Shown in pieces: positions 1 through 9,300 of a DNA stretch of 45,381 nt (position 1 is its first letter; each line of letters starts with the position of its first letter). A program made the translations under genes and the position numbers. Location of the stretch: IMG/VR virus record IMGVR_UViG_3300005537_000036, positions 1-45,381 of that record; one strand, 5' to 3'. The DNA comes from a virus. Under the pieces are notes generated by a model. The model saw nothing but the letters and a program-made list of their open reading frames with translations, was not told the origin of the DNA and searched no databases.

Positions 1-400
1 AACCAGCGTCGATGACAGCAGCCGCAACCTGATCGAGTGAGTCAGCCAGGTTATAGCCAAGCACGTTCAGAGTCGCATTGTCAACGTCCACAAAGCCAGT
101 GGCTCGCAGGACAGCAGTAAGTTCCACGCCATTCCCATACTCGGCAAGAGTAGCTGATACCTGAGTTGGGTTGCTGAGAGCAACCGGGCTGATATCAGAG
201 GTTTCGGTCAGGGTGGAAGTAGCTGCTGAGAGATTCGACAGAATAGACCAAGTAACGACGTTACCCGGCATAGCCTGAAGTGCAGGCTTCACATCAGCAA
301 CCATGTCGAAGGTAGGCTGGGACCGGAGGTCCATATAAAGGAGCCGGTCATAAGCGGTCTTGACAATGTTGCCAAGGGTAGCAGATGAAGTAGTTGCCAT
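1..400 (-). CDS. Major capsid protein, N-terminal part (continues at 45381)
   Basis: These bases encode the first 133 residues of the capsid subunit, starting at ATG 400-398 behind an AAAGGATAAG-type ribosome site. The frame is still open at base 1 and joins in phase to base 45381 through a TGT codon; the complete protein is 300 aa. The N-terminus (MATTSSATLGNIVKTAYDRL, then a Thr/Ser-rich stretch and a later AEYGNGVELT segment) resembles N4 gp56-like HK97-fold capsid proteins, which are about this length. It lies directly after the scaffold gene, the usual order for capsid assembly genes. The family is my recognition from pattern; the circular join is read directly. Confidence 0.85.
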   Translation of the reverse strand, partial: MATTSSATLGNIVKTAYDRLLYMDLRSQPTFDMVADVKPALQAMPGNVVTWSILSNLSAATSTLTETSDISPVALSNPTQVSATLAEYGNGVELTAVLRATGFVDVDNATLNVLGYNLADSLDQVAAAVIDAG

Positions 401-410
401 TTCTTATCCT

Positions 411-1019
411 TTAGCGTGGAGTGGCCTGCATGTGGAAGGAAGCCCTACGGGCATAGATAGGAGGGTCAATCAACCCACCAAAGCCCTGAGGATCAATAAT
501 GGGACCCATGCGCCCGCTGGCGACATCGTTATCCCACTTGGGGAGTAGTTCGTTCACAACCTTGAGCTGAATCTCCTCAATTTCCAACTTCTCATCAGGA
601 GACAGGTCATAGGGACGGCTGTAGAACTTTCGGTTACCTTCAATGAGCTTCTTGGCGTAGGCTTCCATTTCATCCTCAGCAGCAGGAGGAGCCTCGCCCT
701 GGCCAGCACGCTGGCTATAACGAGCCCATTCAGTATTCACATCTGGATCGATTCCAACGTTATCCTTGATAAACGTCTTGATGGCGTCCTTCGTGGTAGG
801 AGCGTCAGAAGGGTACAGGTTAGCTAGAGACTCAGGGACACCCAGGTCACGCAGGGTTGCCTTTACCTCAGTAGCATGGGCAGCTTGCTGAGCAGCAACG
901 AGATTCTCCTGAGCAGACTTAGCAGCATCAGCCTGGCGTTGAGCCCACGCCTTCAGGTGCTTTACGGCTTCAGGATCCCCGAGGTCCAAATTGTCTAGGT
1001 CGAGATCAGTATCAGGCAC
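411..1019 (-). CDS. Capsid scaffold protein
   Basis: A 202-aa acidic, helix-rich protein with GTG start at 1019 behind AGAGGAAT. The N-terminal 60 residues are rich in Ala, Gln, Lys and Asp and look like a coiled coil. The C-terminus is basic and aromatic (ARRASFHMQATPR), like the capsid-binding tail of phage scaffolds. It ends 10 nt before the major capsid start and is the first gene after the promoter at 1151-1180. Function is inferred from position and composition. No protease motif was seen, so it is probably a simple scaffold that leaves the procapsid. Confidence 0.7.
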   Translation of the reverse strand: MPDTDLDLDNLDLGDPEAVKHLKAWAQRQADAAKSAQENLVAAQQAAHATEVKATLRDLGVPESLANLYPSDAPTTKDAIKTFIKDNVGIDPDVNTEWARYSQRAGQGEAPPAAEDEMEAYAKKLIEGNRKFYSRPYDLSPDEKLEIEEIQLKVVNELLPKWDNDVASGRMGPIIDPQGFGGLIDPPIYARRASFHMQATPR

Positions 1020-1062
1020 AGAGTATTCCTCTTATTCAAGGACAATGTTGTCTACCCTGCGC

Positions 1063-1089
1063 TTCTCGCACCCGAGTTCTCGGTGAGAA
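1063..1089 (-). promoter_or_regulatory. Leader hairpin before scaffold gene
   Basis: TTCTC at 1063-1067 pairs with GAGAA at 1085-1089, with CCGAG/CTCGG nested inside. It lies in the presumed untranslated leader of the scaffold-capsid transcript. There is no T-tract, so an mRNA-stabilising hairpin or weak attenuator is as likely as a terminator. Confidence 0.4.
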
Positions 1090-1142
1090 TTGCCGATTCG
1101 GTTTAGCAAGTAGGAGTGGGTAGCGCCTACCTGGACCGCATC

Positions 1143-1159
1143 TGATACATATTGTATCA
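1143..1159. promoter_or_regulatory. 17-bp palindrome over the -10 box (possible operator)
   Basis: TGATACA-TAT-TGTATCA is a perfect 7-bp inverted repeat around three bases. It overlaps the -10 box of the minus-strand promoter for scaffold and capsid, the place where a regulator dimer would block RNA polymerase. No gene product here is known to bind it; WhiB or a host factor is possible. Confidence 0.45.
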
Positions 1160-1180
1160 CAGGGCAGATTGGTTTGTCAA
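1151..1180 (-). promoter_or_regulatory. Sigma-70-like promoter for scaffold and capsid
   Basis: On the minus strand TTGACA (1180-1175) and TACAAT (1156-1151) are separated by 18 bp. The start of transcription would be near 1144, about 125 nt upstream of the scaffold start. It gives the capsid genes extra transcription inside the late block. Confidence 0.65.
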
Positions 1181-1209
1181 GCGATTTCTTTAGATTTCTC
1201 CAGATTTCT

Positions 1210-2439
1210 TTAGATTGATGGTCCAGGACTACCGATAGGGCTGGTCACAGGGGTAGTTGAGTAGTTCGCACCAGTCCTAGCACGGATTGTCTGTTCCTCG
1301 GTACCAGCAGTAGGACCACTAGCGACCATACCACCAGCATTGAACTCGCCCTTATAGGCAGACTCAGCCCTGGCTTCCAGGTCGGTTATATGGGCAAAGG
1401 TGAGAGGAGCCATCTGAGTTCCTGTGTTCTTAGCATATTGCTGAGCGAGCTTTCCACCATCCAATCCAGCCATCATCTCATAGAGTTGCTGAGGAGTGAC
1501 GTTGTTGATGCCTGCATAGTCCTGAAACTGCTGTTGGAGGGCTGGACCATAGACATTGACGATCTTATCCCACATCTGAGACCTCTGTTCTAGTTCAGAG
1601 GCACTCACCTGCCCAGTAAAGAGGTTTACATAGGCATTAGGGTCATTAGGAGCATCTGCCCCATACCTCTTGAGGACTGACTTGTAGTCATTCTCGGTAG
1701 CGAGGTAATCAGCAGGATTGGGAACAGCGAGTCCAGCCTGCTGCATGGCGAATATGCCTGGAAACCTCTTCTGGAACGTGGGCTGCTGATACATGGATAT
1801 CATGATCTGAGCAGGAGTCTGACCGCTTGTAATTTGCTGCCACGCCCAGGATGCAAGGTCCTGAAGCCCATACTGCTGAAGTACAGCATTGACCTGAGCC
1901 ATAGCGTCCTGCTGTGCAGGAGTACCTGCCGCCGGTCCACCCGACCCAGATCCAGAGCTACCAGCAGCCGCAGCGGCTGCTAGAGCCTGTGGAGAGTTCA
2001 TAGCTCCAGGCTGTTGATAGTAGGCTGTCAGAGCATCCACATACGGCTGGATTTGCTGCATACTCAAACCATTAGCAGTAGCATACTGCTGGAGGGCGGT
2101 TGGGTTGTTGTAGAAATAACTCAAGGCACCCAGGGAAAGACCAAATGGATTACCACCGACTGCTGTAGATGCAAGACCTGCCTGCAAGGCCATAAATGCC
2201 TGCTGCTGATCTGAAGTCATCCCCTGAAGTCCGGCCTGGTTCTGAGCAACCATATTCAAGACCTCAGACTGTTCCTGAGGCGTTAGGTTGCTAATGATAG
2301 GAGATGGACTCTGTATTGCACTTAGGGGAACGCCGGTAACCTTCGAGTTGGCAACGTTGGCTTCAATTAGAGCCTTCTCTTGAGGAGTAGCGTTACTATA
2401 CGCCTGAAGGAACTTGGATACAGCGGCAGAGACGGCCAT
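1210..2439 (-). CDS. Virion-associated protein, Gln/Ala-rich
   Basis: A 409-aa protein with very high Gln, Ala, Tyr and Pro and no recognised catalytic motif. A Gly/Ser-rich linker (GSSGSGSGG) lies near residue 165 and splits it into two helical parts. It starts one base before the stop of the NlpC/P60 gene and is the last gene of the run of three large Gln-rich proteins. Its composition and placement suggest an internal or ejection protein injected with the DNA. That role is inference. Confidence 0.55.
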   Translation of the reverse strand: MAVSAAVSKFLQAYSNATPQEKALIEANVANSKVTGVPLSAIQSPSPIISNLTPQEQSEVLNMVAQNQAGLQGMTSDQQQAFMALQAGLASTAVGGNPFGLSLGALSYFYNNPTALQQYATANGLSMQQIQPYVDALTAYYQQPGAMNSPQALAAAAAAGSSGSGSGGPAAGTPAQQDAMAQVNAVLQQYGLQDLASWAWQQITSGQTPAQIMISMYQQPTFQKRFPGIFAMQQAGLAVPNPADYLATENDYKSVLKRYGADAPNDPNAYVNLFTGQVSASELEQRSQMWDKIVNVYGPALQQQFQDYAGINNVTPQQLYEMMAGLDGGKLAQQYAKNTGTQMAPLTFAHITDLEARAESAYKGEFNAGGMVASGPTAGTEEQTIRARTGANYSTTPVTSPIGSPGPSI

Positions 2440-3932
2440 TATAGGGGCTTTCCAAACGTCTGGAGGATAGTGGTTTCTAGGTCAGCAGACTTCTGCTTTG
2501 CCTCTTGGCTATACTGGTAGCCATAGCTAGGGTCAGATCGAATGTTGTTCATGAAGCTGTAGATATCAGGGATACCACCCGTCTGTCCACCTCCGGTAGT
2601 TGAGGCGCTAGTAGTGGCATTAGATCCAGCGGGTTGAGTATTGAAGATAGCCTTAGACCATTTCGGATCGTTGAAGGAAATAGAATCAGGGCTAACTCCT
2701 AGAGCGGTAGCTGCTGCATTGGCGTATGGGGCAAGGTACTGTTCCGGTGTAACTCCACGCTGAATAGCAGCTACTAGCTGTGGATAGGAGGAATAGGCAT
2801 TCATAGCCTGCTGCTGTAGGTTTGCCTGCCACTGCTCCAAGGTAGATGTCCCTTCATTGATGTTAGTTAGCCACGTCTGGAGCGTGCTGTCTGGAGTGGG
2901 AAGTAGATATGAAGCTGCATCCTGCTTTAGTTGTGACAACGTAGACGAAGGACCAGCGGTGCTGGAATACTTACCAATCTCACGGGTAAGCTCCTGTGCA
3001 GTCCAGCCCATGTAGAGTGACTGTGTAGCAAGGTAGTTTGCCTGATCAGTTGTGAGATTGATCCCCTGTGTCCCGGCTTGGTCTTTGACAGCCTGAACCT
3101 GCTGCTGAATCTGCCGGGCTGCTTCCTTGGGATCAGCACCATAGGTTTCAATCCAACCACGTTGGGCTGCTGAGTGAGTCTTATACCAGTCTGTCTGAGT
3201 AAGAAGTCCCTGGAGAATCTGAAGCCCATTGGATCCGGTTAGGTGCTGATTGATCGCATAGCCGATAATGTTAGCAAGCTGTGGATCGTTGAGCATAAAC
3301 TCAAACTGTGGTGCATTGGTCTGAACCCATTGCTGCTCAGCAGCAGTCAGAGCTGGATACTGCTTGCCTGGATTGTAGGGTTCAATGTTGGCCTGGTTGG
3401 TGGCTCCATTTGTAGATGGGTCTGGGTTACCACCAATTGAGTTATCCAGTGATGTAGGAGCTTGACCTGCATACTTCCTAGCTGTTTCTGAAGCTGGTGC
3501 CAGGTTTGGAGAACGACGGATGAGGTTTAGCTGTTCATTCCCGAAGAACCCACCGGAGATATCGGCGACTGCAATACCACTCGTAGGATTCTCAGCAGAA
3601 ATCATCTTGCCGTTACCAATATAGATTCCAACGTGAGCGTTAGAACCAGTGGCATCACCGAAGAACAGCAAGTCACCAACCTGAGCGTTTGCTAGCCCTC
3701 CTGACACATCCGTAAGTGCAGAGGAAGAACGCTGTGCTCCGGTATCCCTACCAATGGACTGACCAAGCTGTGCGAATAGCTGCTGAACGAATCCAGAGCA
3801 GTCAACACCCTTGCCTAGAGTATCACCACCCCAGACGTAAGCACCGCCCAGGTAGCTCATCGCATTGTTGACGAGTGTATCTACACTGTCTGTCTGTCCT
3901 GTGACAGAGGGATCACTAAAGAGACTTGACAT
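2439..3932 (-). CDS. NlpC/P60 virion-associated peptidoglycan hydrolase
   Basis: A 497-aa protein from ATG 3932, which overlaps the upstream stop as TAATG behind GAGGCAAG; a TTG nine codons earlier is less likely. Residues 17-125 form an NlpC/P60 cysteine peptidase: Cys45 in the DCSGF motif and His100 in the AHVGIYIG motif are the expected catalytic pair. Such enzymes cut the peptide stems of cell-wall peptidoglycan. The remaining 350 residues are Gln-rich and helical, like the neighbouring genes, with no motif I know. Sitting among internal virion proteins rather than with the lysis genes, it probably opens the wall locally during DNA entry. Confidence 0.8.
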   Translation of the reverse strand: MSSLFSDPSVTGQTDSVDTLVNNAMSYLGGAYVWGGDTLGKGVDCSGFVQQLFAQLGQSIGRDTGAQRSSSALTDVSGGLANAQVGDLLFFGDATGSNAHVGIYIGNGKMISAENPTSGIAVADISGGFFGNEQLNLIRRSPNLAPASETARKYAGQAPTSLDNSIGGNPDPSTNGATNQANIEPYNPGKQYPALTAAEQQWVQTNAPQFEFMLNDPQLANIIGYAINQHLTGSNGLQILQGLLTQTDWYKTHSAAQRGWIETYGADPKEAARQIQQQVQAVKDQAGTQGINLTTDQANYLATQSLYMGWTAQELTREIGKYSSTAGPSSTLSQLKQDAASYLLPTPDSTLQTWLTNINEGTSTLEQWQANLQQQAMNAYSSYPQLVAAIQRGVTPEQYLAPYANAAATALGVSPDSISFNDPKWSKAIFNTQPAGSNATTSASTTGGGQTGGIPDIYSFMNNIRSDPSYGYQYSQEAKQKSADLETTILQTFGKPL

Positions 3933-5140
3933 TATGCTTGCCTCACGAACTGAGCCCAATCATTGAGCACGTTAGCAACGAACATACCATTTACTTCTGG
4001 AGCCTCATTCTGGAGTGCATACTGTTCAGCAGCATCGGTTGGGCTGGGTGGAGCGATATAAGGGACAAACTGATATCCAGCATTACCACCACTAGAATCG
4101 CTACCAGGGGGAGCGGCAGGAGTTGGGGTAGGAGCAGGTTGTGCTGGCTGGTTAGCGGGATTGTCAGGACCACTATTGACGGTTCCAGTAACAGGCGCTG
4201 GCTGAGGATGTTGTCCTTGTGGAGCTTGTGGATTTCCTCTACCACGGTTAGCCTGTCGAGCAGTAGGGGCTGAAGCGGGGGGCTGGGGACCACCCTGACT
4301 ACCACCAGCAGTCTGTCCAATCTCACCAACACCACGATGCTGAGCATCGGCAGTAGTCCTGGGAGCAGGAGGAGCGCCTGAAGGAATTGGGTTACCGTAA
4401 GCGTCTAGAGGCTGATTTCCCTGTGCTTGAGATAGAGCAGCCGCAGGACCTCCCAAACCAATCTCCGCACCATGAACTGTACCTGCCTTAGTAGCTAGAG
4501 CAGCAGTTGGCTTATACCTGTCAATGATTGCAGCTACCGCTGCCTGTTCCTCAACAGTTGCTCTACGACCCATAAGCTGCTCAAATACAGAGTCTGTAGC
4601 GGATGCTACGTCAAGCTGGCTAGGCATGGCAACGGGAATGGGCCAAGCATTACCAGTCGGACCCTGTGCTCCTTGGGAGTACTTATAAGCAGCAGTCCAC
4701 TGATTCACAGCAGCATCCACGTTGTATCCGTAATGGTTCTCCTCAGCCCACTGTAGGATATTAGTGGTCATAGTAATGGTCCAGTTCTGTGGATCTAGCT
4801 GTCCCATAGTTAGAGGAGGAACCGTAATGCCGGCTGCCTGAGCAGCAGTAACAAGTTTCTGTTGGAATGCAGCCAACTGTGCTGACCAACCACCATTGGG
4901 AGCAAGGAGTGGTCGTAGGAAGTCAAGAGCCTTGGTTTGTAGCTGTTGCAGATCTGAGTTACCAGCGGCTGCCTGATTGAGGGCATCCTGTAAACCCTGA
5001 GGAAGATTGGCAATGGCAGGTGTAGAAGTCGGATTGGCTACCTGTGCTGCTTCAGCAGCACTAGCCTTAGAAGGAGCTTTGACAGCTTTGGGAGTGGTAG
5101 CCCTAGAAGCAGGCGTAAGTTGAGGAGTGCCAGTAACCAT
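3932..5140 (-). CDS. Internal virion protein, Pro/Gln/Ala-rich
   Basis: A 402-aa protein. The first 40 residues are Ala/Lys/Thr-rich. Residues about 45-235 are helical with conserved-looking aromatics. Residues about 240-345 are a disordered Pro/Gln/Gly stretch, and the C-terminus (ALQNEAPEVNGMFVANVLND) is helical again. It overlaps both neighbours at start-stop junctions. No enzymatic motif was found. Placement between the giant internal protein and the NlpC/P60 protein suggests a component of the ejection apparatus, which is inference. Confidence 0.55.
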   Translation of the reverse strand: MVTGTPQLTPASRATTPKAVKAPSKASAAEAAQVANPTSTPAIANLPQGLQDALNQAAAGNSDLQQLQTKALDFLRPLLAPNGGWSAQLAAFQQKLVTAAQAAGITVPPLTMGQLDPQNWTITMTTNILQWAEENHYGYNVDAAVNQWTAAYKYSQGAQGPTGNAWPIPVAMPSQLDVASATDSVFEQLMGRRATVEEQAAVAAIIDRYKPTAALATKAGTVHGAEIGLGGPAAALSQAQGNQPLDAYGNPIPSGAPPAPRTTADAQHRGVGEIGQTAGGSQGGPQPPASAPTARQANRGRGNPQAPQGQHPQPAPVTGTVNSGPDNPANQPAQPAPTPTPAAPPGSDSSGGNAGYQFVPYIAPPSPTDAAEQYALQNEAPEVNGMFVANVLNDWAQFVRQA

Positions 5141-8100
5141 TATGCAGTCGCAAAGTCATTCAGTTCGTAACGGAATAGGTATTGAAACGCCTCATCCAGA
5201 GGTGAAAGGTTGGTTAGTGGAGGAAGATTAGCTATAATTATACCAGGATCTGAGGTTCCAGCCTTCGCTTCAGCCTGAGCTACCGCATCTGGATTCCTAG
5301 TCTGTACATCTTCCAGATACACCTGGTTGAGGTAGGTTCGTACTGGCTGGGCAGTCTTGGAAGTGAGAGATGATAGCCCCTGGGCTTGGAGTGCAGTCTT
5401 GGCCTGGTTGTAGTTGAGTAGAAAGTTGCGAAGTCCAGTAATACCAGTCATGTTATTAGAGGCTGGATCGTCAGCAGCCTGTTGCAACTCCTGAATAGCA
5501 GCAATTCGTTGAGCTTCACGGTCAGATGCAGCATTACGATATGCTAGCCAGCCAGGGTACATGTCATCAATCTGCTGCTTCTGAGCAGCATACCAGGGAG
5601 CTAGAGCCCTCGATGAGACTCCAGCAGCTACTGCCTGGTCATAGATTGGCTTTACCTTGCTGTAGAACAAGTTATCTCCCTGTCGGATAGCAACCTGAAG
5701 CAGCCATTCATTCGGTGTCAACGAGGTCCGCTGTCCTGTAATCTTCTGCTCCTGATAGGCAAAGCTACTGAAACCCTGATCCTGAGGAGCAAAGAAGGCA
5801 GCTACGTTGGGGTAGTTGGTGAAGAAGTCTGGATGGCTATTGTAGAAGTCTTGGAATGCCTGAGTCGGTAGCGTTCCTTTGCTAACCTGCGTCGAACCAG
5901 TAAGATACGCCTCTGCATTAGGGCCGTATTTGTCAAGCGCCATCTTCGTTGCAGCCTGTGGACCGAACTTTGCTCGCATCTGTCTAATGTCACTAGGAAT
6001 CTTCATACCGTCCGTGTTAGGAAGGGGAGCATATGGGCTAAAGAAGGCCTCTGCCGATTGTACCACATGCAATAGCCTAGATTCGTTCAATACACTCTGC
6101 TTGACATCGTTGAAATGACGTGTTACCCGAGCTTGGTAGTCTGCATCTGTTTCTCCAGGGTTCTGAGGAGGAGGATTGAAGTCTCCCTTCATCCAGTGAT
6201 ATTGCAGAGCTGCTATGACAGACTTCCCATAGGCGTTGTCTCGTAGATCACCTTGAACTGCCATACTAAGTTTGTTTACCCACGACGGTGCAATCTGTCC
6301 AAGGATGGTATTGGCAAAGCCCATGCCAGGCTGGTTCACAGATCCAAAGGAAGGACCAAAGAGAGCATTCTCCACAGAGAGGGCCTTATCCTCAGCACCA
6401 CGAGACACTGTTGGGAGAGCGTGGGTAACCAAGAAGTTCACAGGGACAGTGACAATGGGACTGAGCCCAGGAAGGGTCTGTGTGCTAAAGGGCAGCATTG
6501 GAGGAACGAACGGTAGGTTGGCAGTCGGAGCCTGAATTGACAGGAAGTGCTGAGCAAAGTCATTACCCACTGGGAAGTGCCACTCTAGCTGCCCATAGGG
6601 ATTCTGGTCGAACCAACCATCAGTCTTCCCGGCGGCTGTAATGTTAGCAAGCGCCCTTACAAACCCAGGATTCTTCTCAAAGGTAGTTCCCCAGCGCTTG
6701 ACAAACTGAATCCAGGCATAGTTGAATGGGATGAAGCTCTTGGTAAGGACATCAAGACGAGTTCGTTCTGAAGTGCGGTGAATAGCACTTAGTACGTCAC
6801 GGGTTGTAGAGTTGGCTGCCTGGTGGGCTAGTTCGTCACGGCTTATTTCTCCAGCATCCAGGGCGCCAGTATCAGTAGCTCGCTTTAGAAGGCTCTGATA
6901 GGTCTTCATGTACTGCATCTGCCACGTTGGAGTTCTAACGGTGTTGTTCAGGAACGTAGCTGTGCTGTGATGGAATCCTTCCGAGAAGGTATGTAGCAAT
7001 CCGCCGCCCGTCTTAGAACTAGGACCCCAGATGTTGTATGGAAGCGTACTCCGATCTATGCCAGCCAGGTCGTTCATGGACAGGTCACGAGTTGCAAGGA
7101 CCGGCCTGAGTCCCTTTGGTACGATTGGACCAATGTCACCAGGACCTTTGAACAGCAGGTTGTACATCATAGTAGGAGGAGTGGCGTCAGGATGATCTAC
7201 ATATGCCAACTTCCCGGCAGCCATAATGGCTGCCTTGCTTTGATTCTCCACATTCAGCATTGCTATACCGACAGGATCACGTCGGATTTGGTAGTTAGCA
7301 ATCTGAATTAGGCTTCTGTCGTAACCAGATTCGCCTCTGAGCATATACTTTCCAACGATACCAGATTTAGTCCCTTCCTGCTGCAACCATCGAATGGCTG
7401 GATTGAGATGAGTAGGAGGTTCTCTGTATCCAGTGTCTGAAATGCCAAGTCGTAGCTTTCGTACTGAAGCCACGTCCCTATCCATACCGGCTGATAGGAC
7501 TTCTCGTGGAGTTGCCATCTTGGGAACGTCTTTGAAACCAGTAACTTCGGTTGTCAGATGATCGTGGACGAATTGAAGTGCATCTGCCAGTTCGTGGCGA
7601 ACTGGTCCAGCCTTGGGATTCATAGTGAAGCTCTTGATCCAGGCGTCTGAAGCACTATTAGCCCACTCTAGAGGATGGACTCCAAAGCGTGCCATTGAGT
7701 TCAAACCTTCATCGAGAGCAACACGCAGTATGTAGGCAGGACGAGCCAGCCACAGAACCTTCATCTTGTTGGTTACAGCAGTTGCTCGTTCCTCTAGGGA
7801 TGCTCCCTTTCGCATGAGTTCACCCTTGACACCAGGCATACCAAGGCGACGAGCTTCACCTAGATCAGCATAGGTTGGAGCCGCAAAGGCATCTATGTTC
7901 TGTCCAAGGTTGAGTTTGTCCTTGGCTAGCTTTACCTGAGCCATTCCAAGCCAGTTATGCTCTGAGGCCATACGCTTGATCTGGTCATCTGTCAATCCAA
8001 GAGCCTTTAGACCTCCTTGAGGTCCAAATTGAGCATCATAAATCATCTGGAGCTGGTCTGACTTGCCTGCCCTAATGAATTGGTCCATCTTGCTCGCAAT

Positions 8101-9300
8101 GAAGGCGTTATACGCCTGCTTCTCCTGAGGTACGTTTAGACCTCGCATATACCATGTCTCAAACTGCTTCTTAGCCTGATCTACAGCGTCAAAGGTGCCA
8201 TTTGACATATCCCACGTTGCAGAAGGAGTAACATGAAGGAACTTGGGGCCTTCCCACATATGAAGTTGCTGTACCTGCTTCAGAACCGGAGCCTTATACA
8301 TGGCTGGCAGTCTATCAATGGCAAACCTGTCGGTTCGGGATCCATACAGAGCCGCATGGGTTGCAAGAACGTGGAGTCCAGTCTGAACATCTCTAGCATC
8401 ACTAAGAGCGACTGCGGTTGCCTGAGGAATATGAGAGCCACTCGCTGCTGCTTCTCGGATGATGGTATAGGGGTTCTGACCCCTAGCCCACTCTACGAAA
8501 GCCGTTGTCGGTTTGTAATTCCTAGCAAACGTCTCAATTCCTTCAACACCATCCTTAGCAGCGGCAGCCAACCTAGCATCCTCCATTGCCTTGACGGCCT
8601 TGAATGGAGTACCAAGATAGGATGAAGGGTCACTAGACATTGCAAATCCAGCATCTGCTGTACCAGATATAATCTTGAAACCGACCGAGCCTGGAGTGAA
8701 GTGGACGCTGCTAGCCAGCATCTGACCCATTGTCTGACCCTTCATGGATGCCTGCCATGCCTGGCTGAGATCACCCTTGGTAGTATGTTCAATGGCTCCG
8801 ATAGCGCCGACAGCGCCGGCGCCAAGGAGAGCAGCGCCACCAGCCGCTGCCCATACAGGAGCAGTACCAGCAGCGATTACCCCACCAGCAATAGCACTAG
8901 CACCACCGACGACAGGCATTACCCAGCCAGGGACTCCTGCACTCTTGGCAAGCCTATCCAGATGGTCAAAGAACCTCTTACCATCTCCCAATACGTTCAT
9001 AACAGCCCCAAAGTGGCTCAGAAGGCCCTTGTGCTTGGTTATGGTATTGGTTGGGACGTTACCGACTACAGGGTCAGTGGATGTAGACGTGTCAGGGCCT
9101 GGGTCCTGTCCTGCCTGCTGAATCGATGCCTGTTGTGCTGAGTAGTTGGCTAGTAGCTGGACTGCGGGAGTTTCATAGCTGCTATTGGCAGCCGTGAAGG
9201 CAAGAGAAGGCTGAGCAAAGATGCTAGAACTCGGCTGGGCCGCATTGGCCTGGTCGAAAGGAGCCAGATTCTGGCTTAGAGTGTCTAGGGGATCTGCCAT
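5140..9300 (-). CDS. Very large internal virion (DNA ejection) protein
   Basis: At 1386 aa this is the largest gene. A disordered N-terminus (about 85 residues) is followed by a Gly/Ala-rich hydrophobic segment near residues 128-172 (GWVMPVVGGASAIAGGVIAA and on) that could cross a membrane. The rest is long, mixed helical sequence with no nuclease, protease or transglycosylase motif that I recognise. Podoviruses commonly carry one protein over 1000 aa that is stored in the capsid and extruded to form a channel across the cell envelope; length, hydrophobic segment and neighbours match that. A tape measure is the alternative, but no long-tail genes are present. Confidence 0.6.
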   Translation of the reverse strand: MADPLDTLSQNLAPFDQANAAQPSSSIFAQPSLAFTAANSSYETPAVQLLANYSAQQASIQQAGQDPGPDTSTSTDPVVGNVPTNTITKHKGLLSHFGAVMNVLGDGKRFFDHLDRLAKSAGVPGWVMPVVGGASAIAGGVIAAGTAPVWAAAGGAALLGAGAVGAIGAIEHTTKGDLSQAWQASMKGQTMGQMLASSVHFTPGSVGFKIISGTADAGFAMSSDPSSYLGTPFKAVKAMEDARLAAAAKDGVEGIETFARNYKPTTAFVEWARGQNPYTIIREAAASGSHIPQATAVALSDARDVQTGLHVLATHAALYGSRTDRFAIDRLPAMYKAPVLKQVQQLHMWEGPKFLHVTPSATWDMSNGTFDAVDQAKKQFETWYMRGLNVPQEKQAYNAFIASKMDQFIRAGKSDQLQMIYDAQFGPQGGLKALGLTDDQIKRMASEHNWLGMAQVKLAKDKLNLGQNIDAFAAPTYADLGEARRLGMPGVKGELMRKGASLEERATAVTNKMKVLWLARPAYILRVALDEGLNSMARFGVHPLEWANSASDAWIKSFTMNPKAGPVRHELADALQFVHDHLTTEVTGFKDVPKMATPREVLSAGMDRDVASVRKLRLGISDTGYREPPTHLNPAIRWLQQEGTKSGIVGKYMLRGESGYDRSLIQIANYQIRRDPVGIAMLNVENQSKAAIMAAGKLAYVDHPDATPPTMMYNLLFKGPGDIGPIVPKGLRPVLATRDLSMNDLAGIDRSTLPYNIWGPSSKTGGGLLHTFSEGFHHSTATFLNNTVRTPTWQMQYMKTYQSLLKRATDTGALDAGEISRDELAHQAANSTTRDVLSAIHRTSERTRLDVLTKSFIPFNYAWIQFVKRWGTTFEKNPGFVRALANITAAGKTDGWFDQNPYGQLEWHFPVGNDFAQHFLSIQAPTANLPFVPPMLPFSTQTLPGLSPIVTVPVNFLVTHALPTVSRGAEDKALSVENALFGPSFGSVNQPGMGFANTILGQIAPSWVNKLSMAVQGDLRDNAYGKSVIAALQYHWMKGDFNPPPQNPGETDADYQARVTRHFNDVKQSVLNESRLLHVVQSAEAFFSPYAPLPNTDGMKIPSDIRQMRAKFGPQAATKMALDKYGPNAEAYLTGSTQVSKGTLPTQAFQDFYNSHPDFFTNYPNVAAFFAPQDQGFSSFAYQEQKITGQRTSLTPNEWLLQVAIRQGDNLFYSKVKPIYDQAVAAGVSSRALAPWYAAQKQQIDDMYPGWLAYRNAASDREAQRIAAIQELQQAADDPASNNMTGITGLRNFLLNYNQAKTALQAQGLSSLTSKTAQPVRTYLNQVYLEDVQTRNPDAVAQAEAKAGTSDPGIIIANLPPLTNLSPLDEAFQYLFRYELNDFATA

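Noticed and set aside
5879-9141. Several plus-strand open frames of 60-146 codons opposite the giant internal protein
   Set aside because: They lie wholly inside a convincing minus-strand gene, lack ribosome sites and have low-complexity or Ser/Arg-rich translations typical of shadow frames.
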